DNA of 64,000 bases from Torymus aiolomorphi. Taxonomy: Eukaryota; Arthropoda; Insecta; Hymenoptera; Torymidae. Shown piece after piece: positions 14,520-26,656 of the stretch. The notes below the pieces were generated by a model. That model saw only the letters and a program-made list of their open reading frames with translations, was not told where the DNA came from and did not search any database. The stretch spans positions 5,057,001 to 5,121,000 of the forward strand of contig CM070875.1 in NCBI GenBank assembly GCA_036365515.1, written 5' to 3'. Within the stretch, counting starts at the first letter, position 1. Each line of letters opens with the position of its first letter. The position numbers were made by a program, and so were the translations under genes.

Positions 14520-17500
14520 TTATGTTCGGCAATCCTTGAATACATATTTACATAGTTTTCTCTCTTTCAGCTTGGGAGAACACGCTCTTCCTCCATTTTC
14601 GGGTCGTTCCTGTATAACATGAAAATTTCATTCAGTTTTAAAATTCTGCTTATATGACAAGTTACATCGGGTTAAAATATATTAGGGGGATTATAAATTA
14701 CCAGAATGGTTCTTTTTTTAGTACTATAATCTTCACAAGTTCTGCATGGAGACCAGTCAGACCACTCTGACATCTTACAATGAATCACTCGTCCTAAAAT
14801 TATTATATTTTATTTATGGAAAAATTTCTTATTTGACTGTAATTTATTATAATTATATTTACCATGTACTATGCATTTTTCAGTGCATTTCTTCTTATCA
14901 TGGAAATTATTATCATTTCCATTACAACCAGAATAACTGAATAGTGTGCATTTTCCTAGTGAGCTGTCAAAATGATATCTAAGTGAATTCATATGTTCTC
15001 CATTGGAACAGAATCCTGGATCGGGAGGTAGGAAGCAGTATTCTAAATAAAAAATTAAAAATAAGTATAAAATAAAGTGAAACATTACATATAATTTTAT
15101 ACATAAAATAAATGCAGTCTTATAAGTGAAAATAAACCTGGAAAATATGATATATAAACAGGATTACAATGAATAAGATATGAGCAATTTTCCAGAACTT
15201 TTAACTTTTACAGTACTATAACATAACACTGATTCTAAGGTATCTAATTCAAGCAAATATCTATAGAACCAACTTTCAATAACATGTACCACTACGTAAT
15301 ACTCACTTATAAACAAGCATAAGCCTATGGGATATACGAAAAGCCCTGCATGAAAGATTTTCTTCGCGTACTGTAGAAAATTTTTATCTTTTAACCGTCA
15401 TTAAAGGGGTGTGGAATAACCGACCTCTATTATGCGACCTACCGTACCAGATGGCGTGTAGTAATTCGTTATTACTCGATTATTACTACGATTAACGACT
15501 TATCCAAATTCGCTTGCCCTCCGTGATGTAATTATCTATCATTCTGCAAAGTTTTGAGTCTAAATTTCAAGGACACCTCTAAGGTGATGCGATACCCACG
15601 CTATTACTCAAAATTGGGTTCCCGTTTTTCTCATTCAATTTTTAATTTTAAGAAAAAAACTCTTTGATACGTTGTAGTGTTTTTTCAAAAAGTTTAAAAT
15701 TGAAGGAGAAAAACGGAAACCCAGAATTGAGTAATAGTGTAGGTATCACATCACCTTAAAAATCCTTGGAACGAAAAATGACGAATTTCTACATACGTGT
15801 ATATGACGTACAGACTTATACTTGTACGCACATACTTATACTTGTACGTAATACACACACCACACAAACACACACACGCAAACGCACGCACGCACACACA
15901 CACACATACAGATTCGCATACGTTTACTTGTACGCACGTAATATTTTTTTTTCACAAGATATACATTTTCGGGAAAAAGTAAATACAACATTTCTGTTGT
16001 AAATTAAGCATCGCGTGAATTTTTTTAAATGTCTAACTTCATGTAAAAATAAATATAACAGCTAGTAAAATTATCTTATGTTAACTGATGTGCCCTGAAA
16101 TAAAATTTTGAAATTTTCTTGGAGCTATAAAAGTTAAAAGTTCTGGAAAAATGCTCATATTATATGTTATACTGAAATTTGAATGTTGCTATAAGACAAT
16201 AATATTAGTACCAGGTTTTTCAATCGACTTCGCTGTAGTAGTGGTAGGTACCAGGAATACTGGAACATATACTTGTGGATCTTCAGGTTTGCTATTGAAG
16301 TGATCATTATCTTCAATTGGAAGACCTGAAACTTCACATGTATCTTTTTCATAGAGGCAACCACTATAACCGTAATCGACATTACTATCCTGACCCTCTA
16401 GAAAAACTCTTCTAAGATGTTCCTGTAAAATTTCATAAATATATTTCTTATCATATTTTATTCTTTATAATAAAAGGAGAATTGCAAAAATACCTTTATT
16501 GTCCTTTGTCGAACTTTAAATCCAACACCCTGTGTTGCAGAACAAGGAGACCAATCAGACCAGGTATTATAACGTTCCTCTACACAGAACTAAAAGAAAA
16601 CATAGAGTTGCATTGATATTTTGGACGTATTCGAGATATTGTTGCATATGGTTTTACTTACGAAAGTATCGACCGGACATGGTGGATTACCGCAGTCTAT
16701 TTTTTCTTCTAAAATAACTTTTTCAAACTTTTCTTCGCATTGTTTTTGATTATCAAGCCATTTGAAAGAGCGTGAACGCTTAATTGGTTCTTGGCCACAG
16801 ATCTTTATGCATTTTGACCACTCACCCCAATCTGTTAAGACACAATCTTCTTCTGTTACCTCTTTTTGACTAAAAAGTATATCGTCATTACTTTCAATCA
16901 CATTTACAATATTTCGTTGGGTGTGAAAAATAAGGTGCCATTTCGGCGACGCGGTGAAAACGGTGTCATTTCGGAGACGCGCTGAAAAAGGTGAAATTTC
17001 GGCGAGCGCTAAAAAAAGATGTTATCTAAGACATGCATTTTTTTTATCAATATAGAAGTTGGCAACTATTGGCTATAGAAACTTGAAAATTTGTTGTAAT
17101 TATTATGACGAAATAATAGTATATATTTGGGTTTATTTGGCCCAGCAAGTGACCTATACCTTTTCCCATATACTCGCTTTCGAAATTCATACCTATATAT
17201 GATGATACAAAACTTCAAAGCGGACTCATTACTTATTCAGATCTCTATGTGGCTCTGACACGGCGAGAAACTGTGGATTTGTTGCATTCGCTTCATTATC
17301 ACTCGTTGTCCGAATATGTTTTATAGTATTATTAAAAGTCGGACAAAAATCAAATAATTGGATGTAAGAGCTTAATGTAAATGTTGAAAGATAGCAAACA
17401 AAGGTACACAAATTCTGCACTTTGCTTTCATGTTGCCAACTCAAATTTTGATAAAAAGTATATCTAAAATTACACCTTTTTCAGCGTGTCTCCGAAGTGA

Positions 17501-20500
17501 TACCGTTTTCAACGACTCTCCGAAATGATACTGTTTTCAGAGCGTCTCCGAAATGGCACCTCTTTTCTCCTACCCGACGATTTATCGTTTGCCGGTAATA
17601 TTCGAAACTATAAACAAATACCAATTTGGCTTTATTCCTTCGCAAGGTCTGCTTTCTTCTCCTGACTTCACATCGCAACTATCCTGAAAGGCCTTTGTTG
17701 CATTTCTTGACCTTTTTTGTATACCAATTCCACAATCGACTGAGCATTCACTCCAGGTGCTCCATGGACCAAAGCAATACTCTACATTGCACAAACTCAT
17801 TTTTTATATTTCTTATTTGGTGAAATTTAATCAATATATTACCACAAATAAAAAATATGTATATTTAATTATTCTAAAAGAAGTATACTATTGTGTTTAC
17901 TAAATATGTTTTCGGTAAAAAGAATTGATAAAACGTGTAAAATTTTGACATTTTCAAATAGAGTGACAATTTCTCATACACCACAGTAATGGACCTTGAT
18001 TTAGTATAATTTTAATCTGACTAGCCTTAACTGAAACTGATATTTTGAAGCTCTTGATTATTGAAAAAATTAACAGGTAAGTCTTGCCACATTTTAACAA
18101 GACATATTTGTATACATATATATATCAAAGTAAAATTACAAATAAAGAGATACGAAGAAATAAGAATAATTACAATATGTTCAAATGAAAAATAACGCAC
18201 AATCATCTTCTATTTTTAATAATAAGTTTTATACCTATTGTCGTATCTTGTTGACAACTTTTCTCAGAACCTCTTATACGCGTGAGATGAATCCTAGCAA
18301 GAGGCCGCACATCGTGTGTATTATTCGTTGCATCATAGAAGGGCGATTCTTTGCCATTTCTTGGTAAAGGCCAAGTCATGTTTAAGCTTTGGATGATGTC
18401 ATTAGGTTCTGTGAGTCCATCAATATCCTATGAAAACATTTTTGATGATTTTGTTCAATGCTGATAGTAGGATTCACATTAAGCTTGTAATTTTAGTAAT
18501 AAAATAACTTTTAACACTGTGATTGTTATTGCAATACAAAATTCTAATAAGACTTCGTGAATTCCGTATTTAAAATATCAGGCTCGAAGTATTTTTAATT
18601 AAATGATATTTTACATATAGTGGTCCGATACCGCCATGTATCGTCAAACGCAATAAACGCGTGGTGGCCAGTTTTAGGCGATGGCAACTCTCCCCTGTAT
18701 GCTTTTTTATATTCCCTTTACGAAGAAAAATTTTCTAGTAGAAATTAGTATAGATCATTGCATCTGAGGTGTGCCATAGCATTATTGAAAAAATAAAAAC
18801 AATTATTTCTAATATACGTATATAATTTGGTTTATTCACTATATACCTCTATCCATAGTCATTTTCGAAATCTACGTAAATAACAATATTACCGGGAATT
18901 CTAAAATAATAATTCATTTGTTGAAAATTTAGAATGTAAAAAATATTCTGTACCATAGCTGATCGAAATATACGACATGAGAGAAGGCGATTTTTTTTTC
19001 TTTTTTTTTTTTTATAAAACAAGTATATTATAAAAGAAATCATGAGAATTAAAATAAAAACCACAGCTACCTCACTGGCACTTAGCGTTCTCAAACTTAA
19101 TTTATTATTCCATTAAATTAATTACTGATCCCAAAAATATAAAGTTTACGCAAATGCATTTTTGTAAAAAAATGTAGATAGCCGATTAAAATTTTAATAG
19201 ATTGAAGTTCTTCATAAGTTTAATTACTGGTATCAAATTTTCTAAAGGTATATAAAATTTTTTTGGAGATATAAATTAAGCCTTTAACTGACGCAAGGGA
19301 TCATATGAGGAAATCCAGAAAAAATTTCAACTCTTAGTGTCCCCAAAACCGGTCAAAAATTTTTTTGAAGGCACACCTTCCGAACGCGGTTTTTCTTCTT
19401 TCTTGTGTCACAAAATATACGGAGGACATTGTGTACAATTAAAAACGTCTTTGTCTCATATTTTTTTCAAAGGTTGAAATTGTTCAAGAAAATGGCAAAA
19501 AAGCCCTTTTCTTTAAACCTCTGCCATTTACTCCAGAATCGATCCACTTAAAGTTTCAAAAAAGATATTGGAACTAGAAAGAAAGAGCTTTCATTTCTTT
19601 TTTTGAAAATTAAAAAATGTCGATTCCTTCAAAAATTATAAGGATTTGAAGTTGAACGTCGAAAAAGCATACAAATGCACAAATCACAGGAATCTGCAGC
19701 ACCGACTTTGAGAGCATTAGTTCACCTGAGAAATCACCTGATATCTCATGTACCAATTTTTAAAAAATGAAAAATTGTGTAAAATGCTTCCAAACATGTA
19801 TTTTTGAGCTCATCTGGGAGCTCGTCCTAAAGGCAATTTCCAATACTGAAGGAGCTGATTTTTAATTTACGTAAGTTTTCTGCAACATCTGAAGCAGAAT
19901 CTCAGGTCAGATTTTGGCGTGAGATTTTACCTGAGATCTCACCTGAAATTTTTCAGTAGAGTAAAAAACTCGAAACTTAAAAAACTCGTAAAATGACATA
20001 AGTTTGAAAATAACCTTGACAAATGAAATTTTGAAAGTTAAGATATTGTTAAAAATTTTGAACATTGTTAACCGGATGCAACTTTAATACAATCGAAAAT
20101 TAAAAAAATACATATCAAATCATTTTAAGAGAAGAATAGCATACATTTTAACATTAATTTAGCATTTTAAATTTAATTCAATTTGAAATGGATTCGATCA
20201 TATACAATTTTCGTTAAATTATTTTTGTTCCACAAAGTATACTTCTTTCATGTAGAACCTTTCTATATTTTCTTCATTTAGAAGAGATAAACGGAAATAC
20301 TTACTTCATATAATAAACCATTACGAACTCCAGCGTCAAATGCATAAAGATTCAAAATTTTTTTTTTAACCCACGAGCAATCGGATTGACACAATTCCAT
20401 GGAATTTACACCAATGAACCAGTCAGGTGATGGGTCTACAAAATTTTTTCTTATTATCGAATTTGTTTTATATGAAATTAAATTTGTTTTACAAAAGGTC

Positions 20501-23500
20501 TTACCTATCCGAGCCACAAGGGATACGACATGTTTAATTTTATTGACTCTCAAACTAGCGTATGATTGTCGAGTTATGTTTTGAAAATTTGTTCCTTTCA
20601 ATTTGATCAGAGTAAATATACTATTAAACTGCAAAGGAAAATAAAACATTTAAAAGAGTTTTAAAAATCTTTTAATTGATAAGAAATATTATTAGTAAAA
20701 TATCATTATGAACTTCACTCAGATTTTGTTATATTTTCAATTTAGAAATTAGGCTATTATCGTAATTGTAATATTTTTTGTAAATGACTTGAATGAAAAA
20801 TACAATCACTCCCTTTTTTAACTTTGTAAAATTTGTACTAGGAAGATATTAAACAAAACAAATAAAAGTAAACGTGGAAACTGTTAATTTGTTTTTTCTG
20901 TATATCAAAATTTTGATTCGTGTAACCCTTCGCGGCTCAGTCGGATACTGAAAATTCCACCTGATTCTAATGACTTTTTCATTTATTTAAAGTAGTTAAC
21001 GAACGATTTTATTGCTTTTTTTACTTTATTAGGATGTGAAAGTCATTAAACTATTAGGATGTTAGTATAAAAAAATATGTGTTTTTGATAAATTGTTTAT
21101 AAATTTTTTTATATTAATGAACAAAAGCTTAAAAATTGCTTTTCTCAAGCTTAATTAATAAAAAACATAAAAGTGAAGGGCCATTTTTATCTAAAATTTT
21201 ACGGTCTACAACTTTTATTGTGGACTTTTTTCGATATTTCTTGCCGTTCTCGAATTATAAGCGGAAAAACTGTTTTCGGGGGTAGTTTTTTAGCAAATTG
21301 GCGTAACCAGATGTTTTTGGTAGCTAGATTTTTTACCATCGTTTTTAGATGGCATGTAAAATATTAAAAATGCAGCAATCTACCCGACAAGTTAATTTCA
21401 GCCCTTCGTTTACAGGAATTATGAAGAGGGGGGAGATTTTTGGAAGAGATATTGTAATGCACAAATTTTAGTAGAGGTTTAATAATATACGTAAAAAAAT
21501 TGTATCAATAGATTTTAAAAGATTAGTAAAAATATTATTTTATGTACTTTAAAACATATTTTTATTGTAAATGATGATTTTCGAATTGTGTTTTTTTTGT
21601 CTTGCAGCCAGAGTTTAAATAACTATATCTTTGAAAATAGTTGTGATGCTACCTTAATCTATTTCGTACATTGTTTCTTACGTTTTTCTATACATTATAT
21701 TACTAGTTTTTTAAAAAACACATCGTATTCTTTCGGATAATAGATCTTGCAAGCAAGTGAAAAAGAAAGTTAACTTACATTAGATTTCAGTTCTAATTCT
21801 AATTCGGATGTATAACCAGTCTCTGCAAACTTTTTTAAACCATTAGTAGCATTCTCGTAAGGGTGCCAGAATTCATAATTATGACTGTGAGATGCTCCGA
21901 TGACAGTTGGAAAGACGGCTAGCCGTTCTTTTTGTGGAAAGTTCTGCATAATAAAGCATTCATGTATGGATTTTTATTGAAGTATATAATACTGATATTG
22001 AGTTAAGCTTATTTACTTTAGGATGCGTGTACCTCGACCATAATCCCTCGAATGCCAATTCATATTTTCCCTCATCACAGGCGCAGCAATTCCTTAAAAT
22101 GGTACCCGGGTCATCTAAGATAACTCTTGGATCTTGACAAACTGTTACGTTGGCTGTGTGATATCGTAACTCGGTTTCTTTAACCGCTACCCTGAAAAAT
22201 TGATTAGTCTATAAAATATGATGCTTGACTGACAGCTATTTTATTTTATTATTATATACAATTAATTTTCTAAAGGTATTTAAGGTGAGTTTGGTTGTAT
22301 ATATGATACCGACCACAAAACTTTTTCAACCATAATTTTTTACGACGGACGCGAAGATAATATATTGATTAAAAAAAGAAAAGTAGAGCCAACATAATTT
22401 ATTTAAAACTAAATTAAAAATAGCTAATTATTTGAGTAATTAGGTAAGTTGGATTTGAAATTTTTAAAAAGTGTTGCCCGGTAATGGATACCGTAATTTT
22501 ATTCCAAATACTTCATTTTGACAATTAATGCTTAATAGATAACATACACCGAAAAAAAATTTTAAATATTCATTTTAAATCATTAAAAGGATTAGCAATC
22601 TTAAAGAGCAGGGTAAAGCTCTCAAATGCAAGTTTATTATTGCGAAAAAATTAAAATTTAAACCTTTTCATAGATTTTTTCAGCTGAATAAAAACTAAAA
22701 AAAAAACTAATGAAGAATGTTTTGAGTCGTACCCGATTCGATCAGTTTGTTTTTTGTATTTTTAATTGTTTTCACAAAAAAATTCTACTCTACTTTAAGT
22801 CTGGGATATGTTTTTATATATGAAAAAGTAGTAAACGGTAAAGCTTCGAAAAACTTGAGTAATAAACATTTTTAGTCTTATTTAAAAACATTTTGAACAA
22901 AGACTTTTCCAAATAATAATTATTGAGTCTAGAAAAGTCCAACATACAATTTTTTTTAAATAGAAAATAAAACTACAGAAAAAGGGCTTTTATTTTCTCT
23001 TTTCAGAATATAAAAATATTAAGTTTTGTCAAAACTATCATAATTTAAAGTTTTCAAAAGTGAATGGTTTAAAAGATTGCTGAGAGCTATAGAGTTTCAC
23101 TTTTTCCATATTTTGATGATATCAAAAGAGACTGAATGAAAGCTCTTTTTCCATAGTTTTATTTTCTATATTTTAATATTATATGTAAACATTCTCTAAA
23201 TAGAATAATTATTGATTAAAAAAGAATTTTATTTCCAAAATTTTCTTAAAATAAGACTAAAAATATCCATGACTCAAGTTTTTCAAAGCTTTATTAGAGT
23301 CTACTATTGCGTTTTTCTTACCTAAAAACATATCTCAGAGGTTGAATAGAATCTGTAACCTGAAGATACTTCACTCTCCTAGTAACCTCCGAAGAGGATT
23401 TGTGAGCTTTACGAGACGTAGATATTGCTGAAGCCGCTAAGAAAATGCTGAATTAGCTATAACAAACAGATAGGTCCCGAAAAGAACTTTCAACTCTACG

Positions 23501-24335
23501 GTTATTGTTTCCATTCTAAATCACCCATACGAATTTAAAATGTGGAACGCGAAATACGTTTGAAGAAATGGCAATAGTCAGATCATGCCATAACAAGCCA
23601 GCCGAAACACCTTATCAACACATTAATTTATCGAAAATATAAAATTTGCTATTACTAGTTACCTAAGTTCGATACAACCGCTATTCGCTGAAGGACTTTG
23701 CCAGCCAATTTTTATACTTAATTTCGCAAGAGAAACAGGCCCGTCAACTACTCTATTAATACAGTACGGGCCGTTGTCGAATTTTGACAAACTTTTTTCC
23801 AGTATCTCCAAAATTCCCGGGCTCATGGTTTTGTTTTGATTCCATAGCGCGAAATGAAAATGAGTAAAGGTAAGACTCTTTACTTTCGATTTTATCGTGA
23901 CTGAAAAAAAATTAAATCATTATATTAATTTTTTATACGATACGTTTAATTTTTTATTATATACATTTTACACAACGTTCTCTATTTAAGACTAGAGATT
24001 AAAAATTTGATCGACTATCTTTACACAGGATGCAGCAGTTTTGGGATCAATATTATTACGTATATTGTATGATGTAAAATAAATAAAAAAATATTAAATG
24101 AACAAAGATAGAAGATTTATTAAAACTTACTATCGTAATATGTGTTCGGAAAATAAGTATTTAAATTTCCCGTGGTGTTTGCAATTGACAAATGGATATC
24201 GTATTTCGATTCAGCTACTTCGTGACCACTTTCCATCCAACTAATTTTACAATTGTCACTCAAAACATTTACCGCAAGGAAAATTAGAACAGCGTATTTT
24301 ATCGGGAAAAAAACATTTATTTTCAAGAACGCCAT
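14520..24335 (-). CDS. F-spondin (reeler, Spondin_N, TSP1, Kunitz), 14 exons
   Basis: Secreted matrix protein of the F-spondin family. In animals these bind extracellular matrix and guide cell and axon adhesion. Exons, minus strand: 24335-24131, 23900-23663, 22191-22017, 21943-21779, 20628-20505, 20435-20305, 18427-18235, 17781-17622, 16869-16662, 16589-16494, 16422-16212, 15042-14863, 14793-14702, 14609-14520. All joins are GT-AG and in phase; total 755 aa. Residues 1-27 are a signal peptide. A reeler domain spans about 28-150 (ends GWQSPSANSGCIEL). Spondin_N spans about 170-400 (NCCACDEGKYELAFEGLWSR, DPSPDWFIGVNS, ESPFYD). TSP1 repeats start at 411 (PWSTWSECSVDCG), about 470 (DWGEWSKC), 534 (degenerate) and about 698 (EWSDWSPC). 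A six-Cys Kunitz domain lies at about 637-692; its P1 residue appears to be Ser, so it is unlikely to be a trypsin inhibitor. The first in-frame ATG before the signal peptide was chosen as start. The acceptor of exon 8 is pyrimidine-poor and least certain. Confidence 0.93.
15583..15755. mobile_element. piggyBac-type MITE (TTAA target), copy 1, 173 bp
   Basis: The terminal inverted repeat starts GGTGATGCGATACCCACG and the far end is its complement with a few changes. The right flank is TTAA (15756-15759) and the left flank is CTAA, a one-base decay. Long inverted arms fold around an AT-rich core. It lies in F-spondin intron 11, between the exons ending at 16212 and starting at 15042. Two relatives are at 46176-46492 and 50104-50306. 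Confidence 0.85.
16919..17576. mobile_element. 658-bp inverted-repeat element with triple-repeat arms, in F-spondin intron 8
   Basis: Each arm holds about three tandem copies of a roughly 30-bp unit of the form GGTGYCATTTCGGAGACG followed by CGSTGAAAA (left arm 16934-17010; right arm 17470-17560, inverted). The outer ends are GGGTGTG and the complement of GGGTAGG. The interior has no credible ORF. It sits wholly within the intron between exons 17781-17622 and 16869-16662. Confidence 0.82.
18613..18715. repeat. Short repeat related to the 61.0-61.6 kb element
   Basis: Contains GTGGTCCGATACCGCC and GGTGGCCAGTTTTAGGCGATGGC. The latter resembles GGTGGCCAGTACTGCAGACATTGGC at about 61549-61573. 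Likely an old fragment of the same element family, inside F-spondin intron 6. Confidence 0.35.
19700..19962. mobile_element. Fragmentary element with CACCTGAGA words and a CTACTGAAAAA end
   Basis: The right end, read inward, is CTCTACTGAAAAATTTCAGG. It is followed by several copies of GGTGAGAT, TCAGGTG and ACCTGAG-type words to about 19900, and similar words occur near 19725-19760. The outer end resembles those at 27525 and 28877. The left end is not defined. In F-spondin intron 6. Confidence 0.45.
22783..23351. mobile_element. Foldback element in F-spondin intron 2, about 570 bp
   Basis: The left arm (from about 22783) and right arm (to about 23351) are imperfect inverted copies. For example, AAAGCTTCGAAAAACTTGAG at about 22842 matches the complement of CTCAAGTTTTTCAAAGCTTT at about 23273-23292, and GATATGTTTTTA-type ends match too. 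The centre is AT-rich with no ORF. It could form a long imperfect hairpin in the unspliced transcript. Confidence 0.75.
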
Positions 24336-25432
24336 AGGCCACCTTTCTGACACTTGCTTGTAAAATCGTCGAACCTAAATATAAAAAACTGAAAATTTAC
24401 TTGATACTGGCACAAAAAGAATTGATTTTAAAATCAACAATGATGATGCATTGGCCAATACATAAAGACACAAACACTCACACAGCTTAAATAGAGGTAA
24501 TTTCTAAAAATAGTCTTTTTGTTTCTGATATTTTCAAACACATATTTGTGACGTCGTTAATAAACTTGTTTACTTATTAGAAACTTTTTCCCACAATTAA
24601 GTAACGAAAGGAGTACGCCACACACAAACAACTTGGGTTACCTGTAAATAGTAAATCTTTCACCGTCTCTATATTAATGTACACATATAACACTTCTTTC
24701 TGCATAAGAACAGACAATAAAAAAATGTTTTTATTACACTCAAAGAAGTCGATGAGAAAATCGAAAAGACAGAATAAGAAGAAGAACGTTGCTTTCGACG
24801 ATACGCATGACGATCGCGCAGCGACTAAATTTAGTTCCCCTCCGAAATTTTTAAAAACCTCCAGCCATGTGCTCGGCTTCTGCTCGACTGATGGGGGCTC
24901 CGACTTCTTTGCTGAACGAAACGCCAAGGTTGCGGCGCGCCTACTGCCATCAAGAGCGCTTATATGTATGAGCCGCCGAATTGTAAACCGACTGCGCGCT
25001 TATTTTCTGCGCGCAACGTTTATACGAATTTTCCGTCTCCGAGAGCGCTCAACGTGTCCATAAACCTCGTTTCCTCGGAACAGTACTTACTTCTAAAATT
25101 AAAAATCTTGCAATTATTCCAGTAAACACTTTCATCTTAAATGATGTCTTATTACCCCCTAAAAGACACTTAGATGAAACTTAGATGAAAGTATTATGTA
25201 CATATGTGTGGGTCAGAATGAGAGTGGTGCAAGTCACATATTTATCTTTTTGAGATATTCAATGCCAAAGTTTCAATAGTCAACACATTACTGTTGCGTG
25301 CTATTTTTTTTAATTACTCATATAATTTAAAAAGAAGCAATAGAGGCCCTGCTTTAGGGTGCCAGTAATAGTTTCAGTTGTGAGGAATCCAAATATATCC
25401 ATACCTCAATTTTTTGCAAATGTGACGTATGG

Positions 25433-26158
25433 CATTCTAATTCTGACCAACACGTATATGATCAAATCCCAGAAACTTTTAAAATTTTGGTAATTCCAAA
25501 ATTTTAGATTTAAAAGGCTATAAATCAAGTTCTTTATAAAGCAGTACAGGAGAGACTGAACTAAATCTTAAAATATTCATTTTCAATAGAAGAATAAAAA
25601 AAGATTCAACTTAATGGTAGAGGAAGACTTTCTCACGAAAAATTACAAAAAGAGCTAAAAAGTGATCATTTTGTTGATTTTTATATGTTTTTCGGTCTAG
25701 AAAAAAAGTCACTTCCTATCATTGTACAAATTTTTACAGCCTTTTCTTTATATCAAAAGCTTTAGTTTAAGCTCTGGTAGATCGATGTGCCATGAAAAAT
25801 AGCCCAGATTTATAAGATTTTAACTTTTTACTTCTTGAATATTGGAAAATAAAAACTCTTATATCTGGGATAGTTTTCATAGCACACCGATCTACCAGGG
25901 CTTAAATTGAAGCTTTTGTTATAAAGAAGGAGCTGTAAAATTTTGACAAAGATAGTAAGTGACCTTTTTTTTCTAGATCGAAAAACACGTAAAAATTACC
26001 AAAAATGGCCACTCTTTTTCTAATTCTTTGACTCAGTCGTATACTTTGTATAAAACTTGAGTTATAGTAGCCTTTTAAATCTAAAATTTTGGAGTCACCA
26101 AAATTTAAAAAGTTTCTGGGATTTGCTCATATATGTTGTGTACTCAAAAATTCTAATC
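25433..26158. mobile_element. Foldback element, about 725 bp
   Basis: Long imperfect inverted arms. AAATCCCAGAAACTTTTAAA at about 25465 matches the complement near 26115-26134, and GGTAGATCGATGTGCCATGA at about 25777 matches the complement of CATAGCACACCGATCTACC near 25877-25895. The turn is near 25840. No ORF. Confidence 0.8.
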
Positions 26159-26222
26159 TCGCGCTCTACCACTGAGCTAACGTCGCGATGCTTGCTCGAA
26201 AGCATCGCGAGAGTCTACAGTT
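26157..26222 (-). other. tRNA 5'-half-like fragment and adjacent hairpin
   Basis: On the minus strand, GTTAGCTCAGTGGTAGAGCGC has the form of a tRNA D-arm with the internal A-box promoter. No T-arm or B-box follows where a tRNA would need one, so it is a fragment or tRNA-derived repeat head. Next to it, TCGCGATGC...GCATCGCGA (26184-26210) forms a 9-bp hairpin. Confidence 0.4.
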
Positions 26223-26656
26223 CTTATCGTGAAGCAGATGCCTCAGGGCTCGGATGACACTCGAACTGAGCCTGTGACACATTACATACGTACAATATAT
26301 AGTACATAAACATGGTTGCAAATCGAATCGATGCGAAGTGAGCGTTTTATTCACGGCGAAGTGTCTCCCGGATCAATTCGTCACATGTTTCGGCCCAAAA
26401 AGTAAAAAGATAGCTGGTGACAATATAGCCTGTGCTGCGGGCAGGAGAAATGCGCAGCCCGAATAAATTTTGATAAATAATAATGCTACCGGCCGATATT
26501 TAGTACAGCCATTCTCAACACAATGTCGATCCCGAGAACAAAGACGCCCCCCTCCGAGCCCAGCAGTAAGTTCAACTTGCCGATTATTATCCATCTCTAC
26601 TCGTCGCGTCTTTCTTTCACCTAGAATCGTCTTTATTCGCGGGCATAGCAGGTAAA

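Larger units (their letters stand above)
24336..26656. other. Intergenic region between divergent F-spondin and coiled-coil genes
   Basis: F-spondin is read leftward from 24335 and the coiled-coil gene rightward from 26657, so both upstream regions lie here. A CpG-richer patch at about 24780-25070 and another at about 26160-26640 are plausible promoter-proximal sequence. No TATA-initiator pair could be fixed. The ORFs in these patches overlap in several frames and show no family features. Confidence 0.4.

Noticed and set aside
15840..15905. Possible CRISPR-like array of CACACA/CGCACG units
   Set aside because: It is a short degenerate CA-rich simple repeat without spacers.
16167..16382. 71-codon minus-strand frame
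   Set aside because: Wrong frame; the F-spondin exon at 16422-16212 uses another frame, supported by phase and conserved cysteines.
17229..17444. 71-codon minus-strand frame
   Set aside because: Lies inside the inverted-repeat element in F-spondin intron 8; no domain and no continuation into arms.
18849..19094. 81-codon frame with a hydrophobic segment on the minus strand
   Set aside because: Within F-spondin intron 6, AT-rich, low complexity, with no splice-compatible phase to the F-spondin reading frame.
24577..25063. 128-codon plus-strand and 116-codon minus-strand frames
   Set aside because: They overlap each other in a GC-richer region upstream of F-spondin and show no family features.
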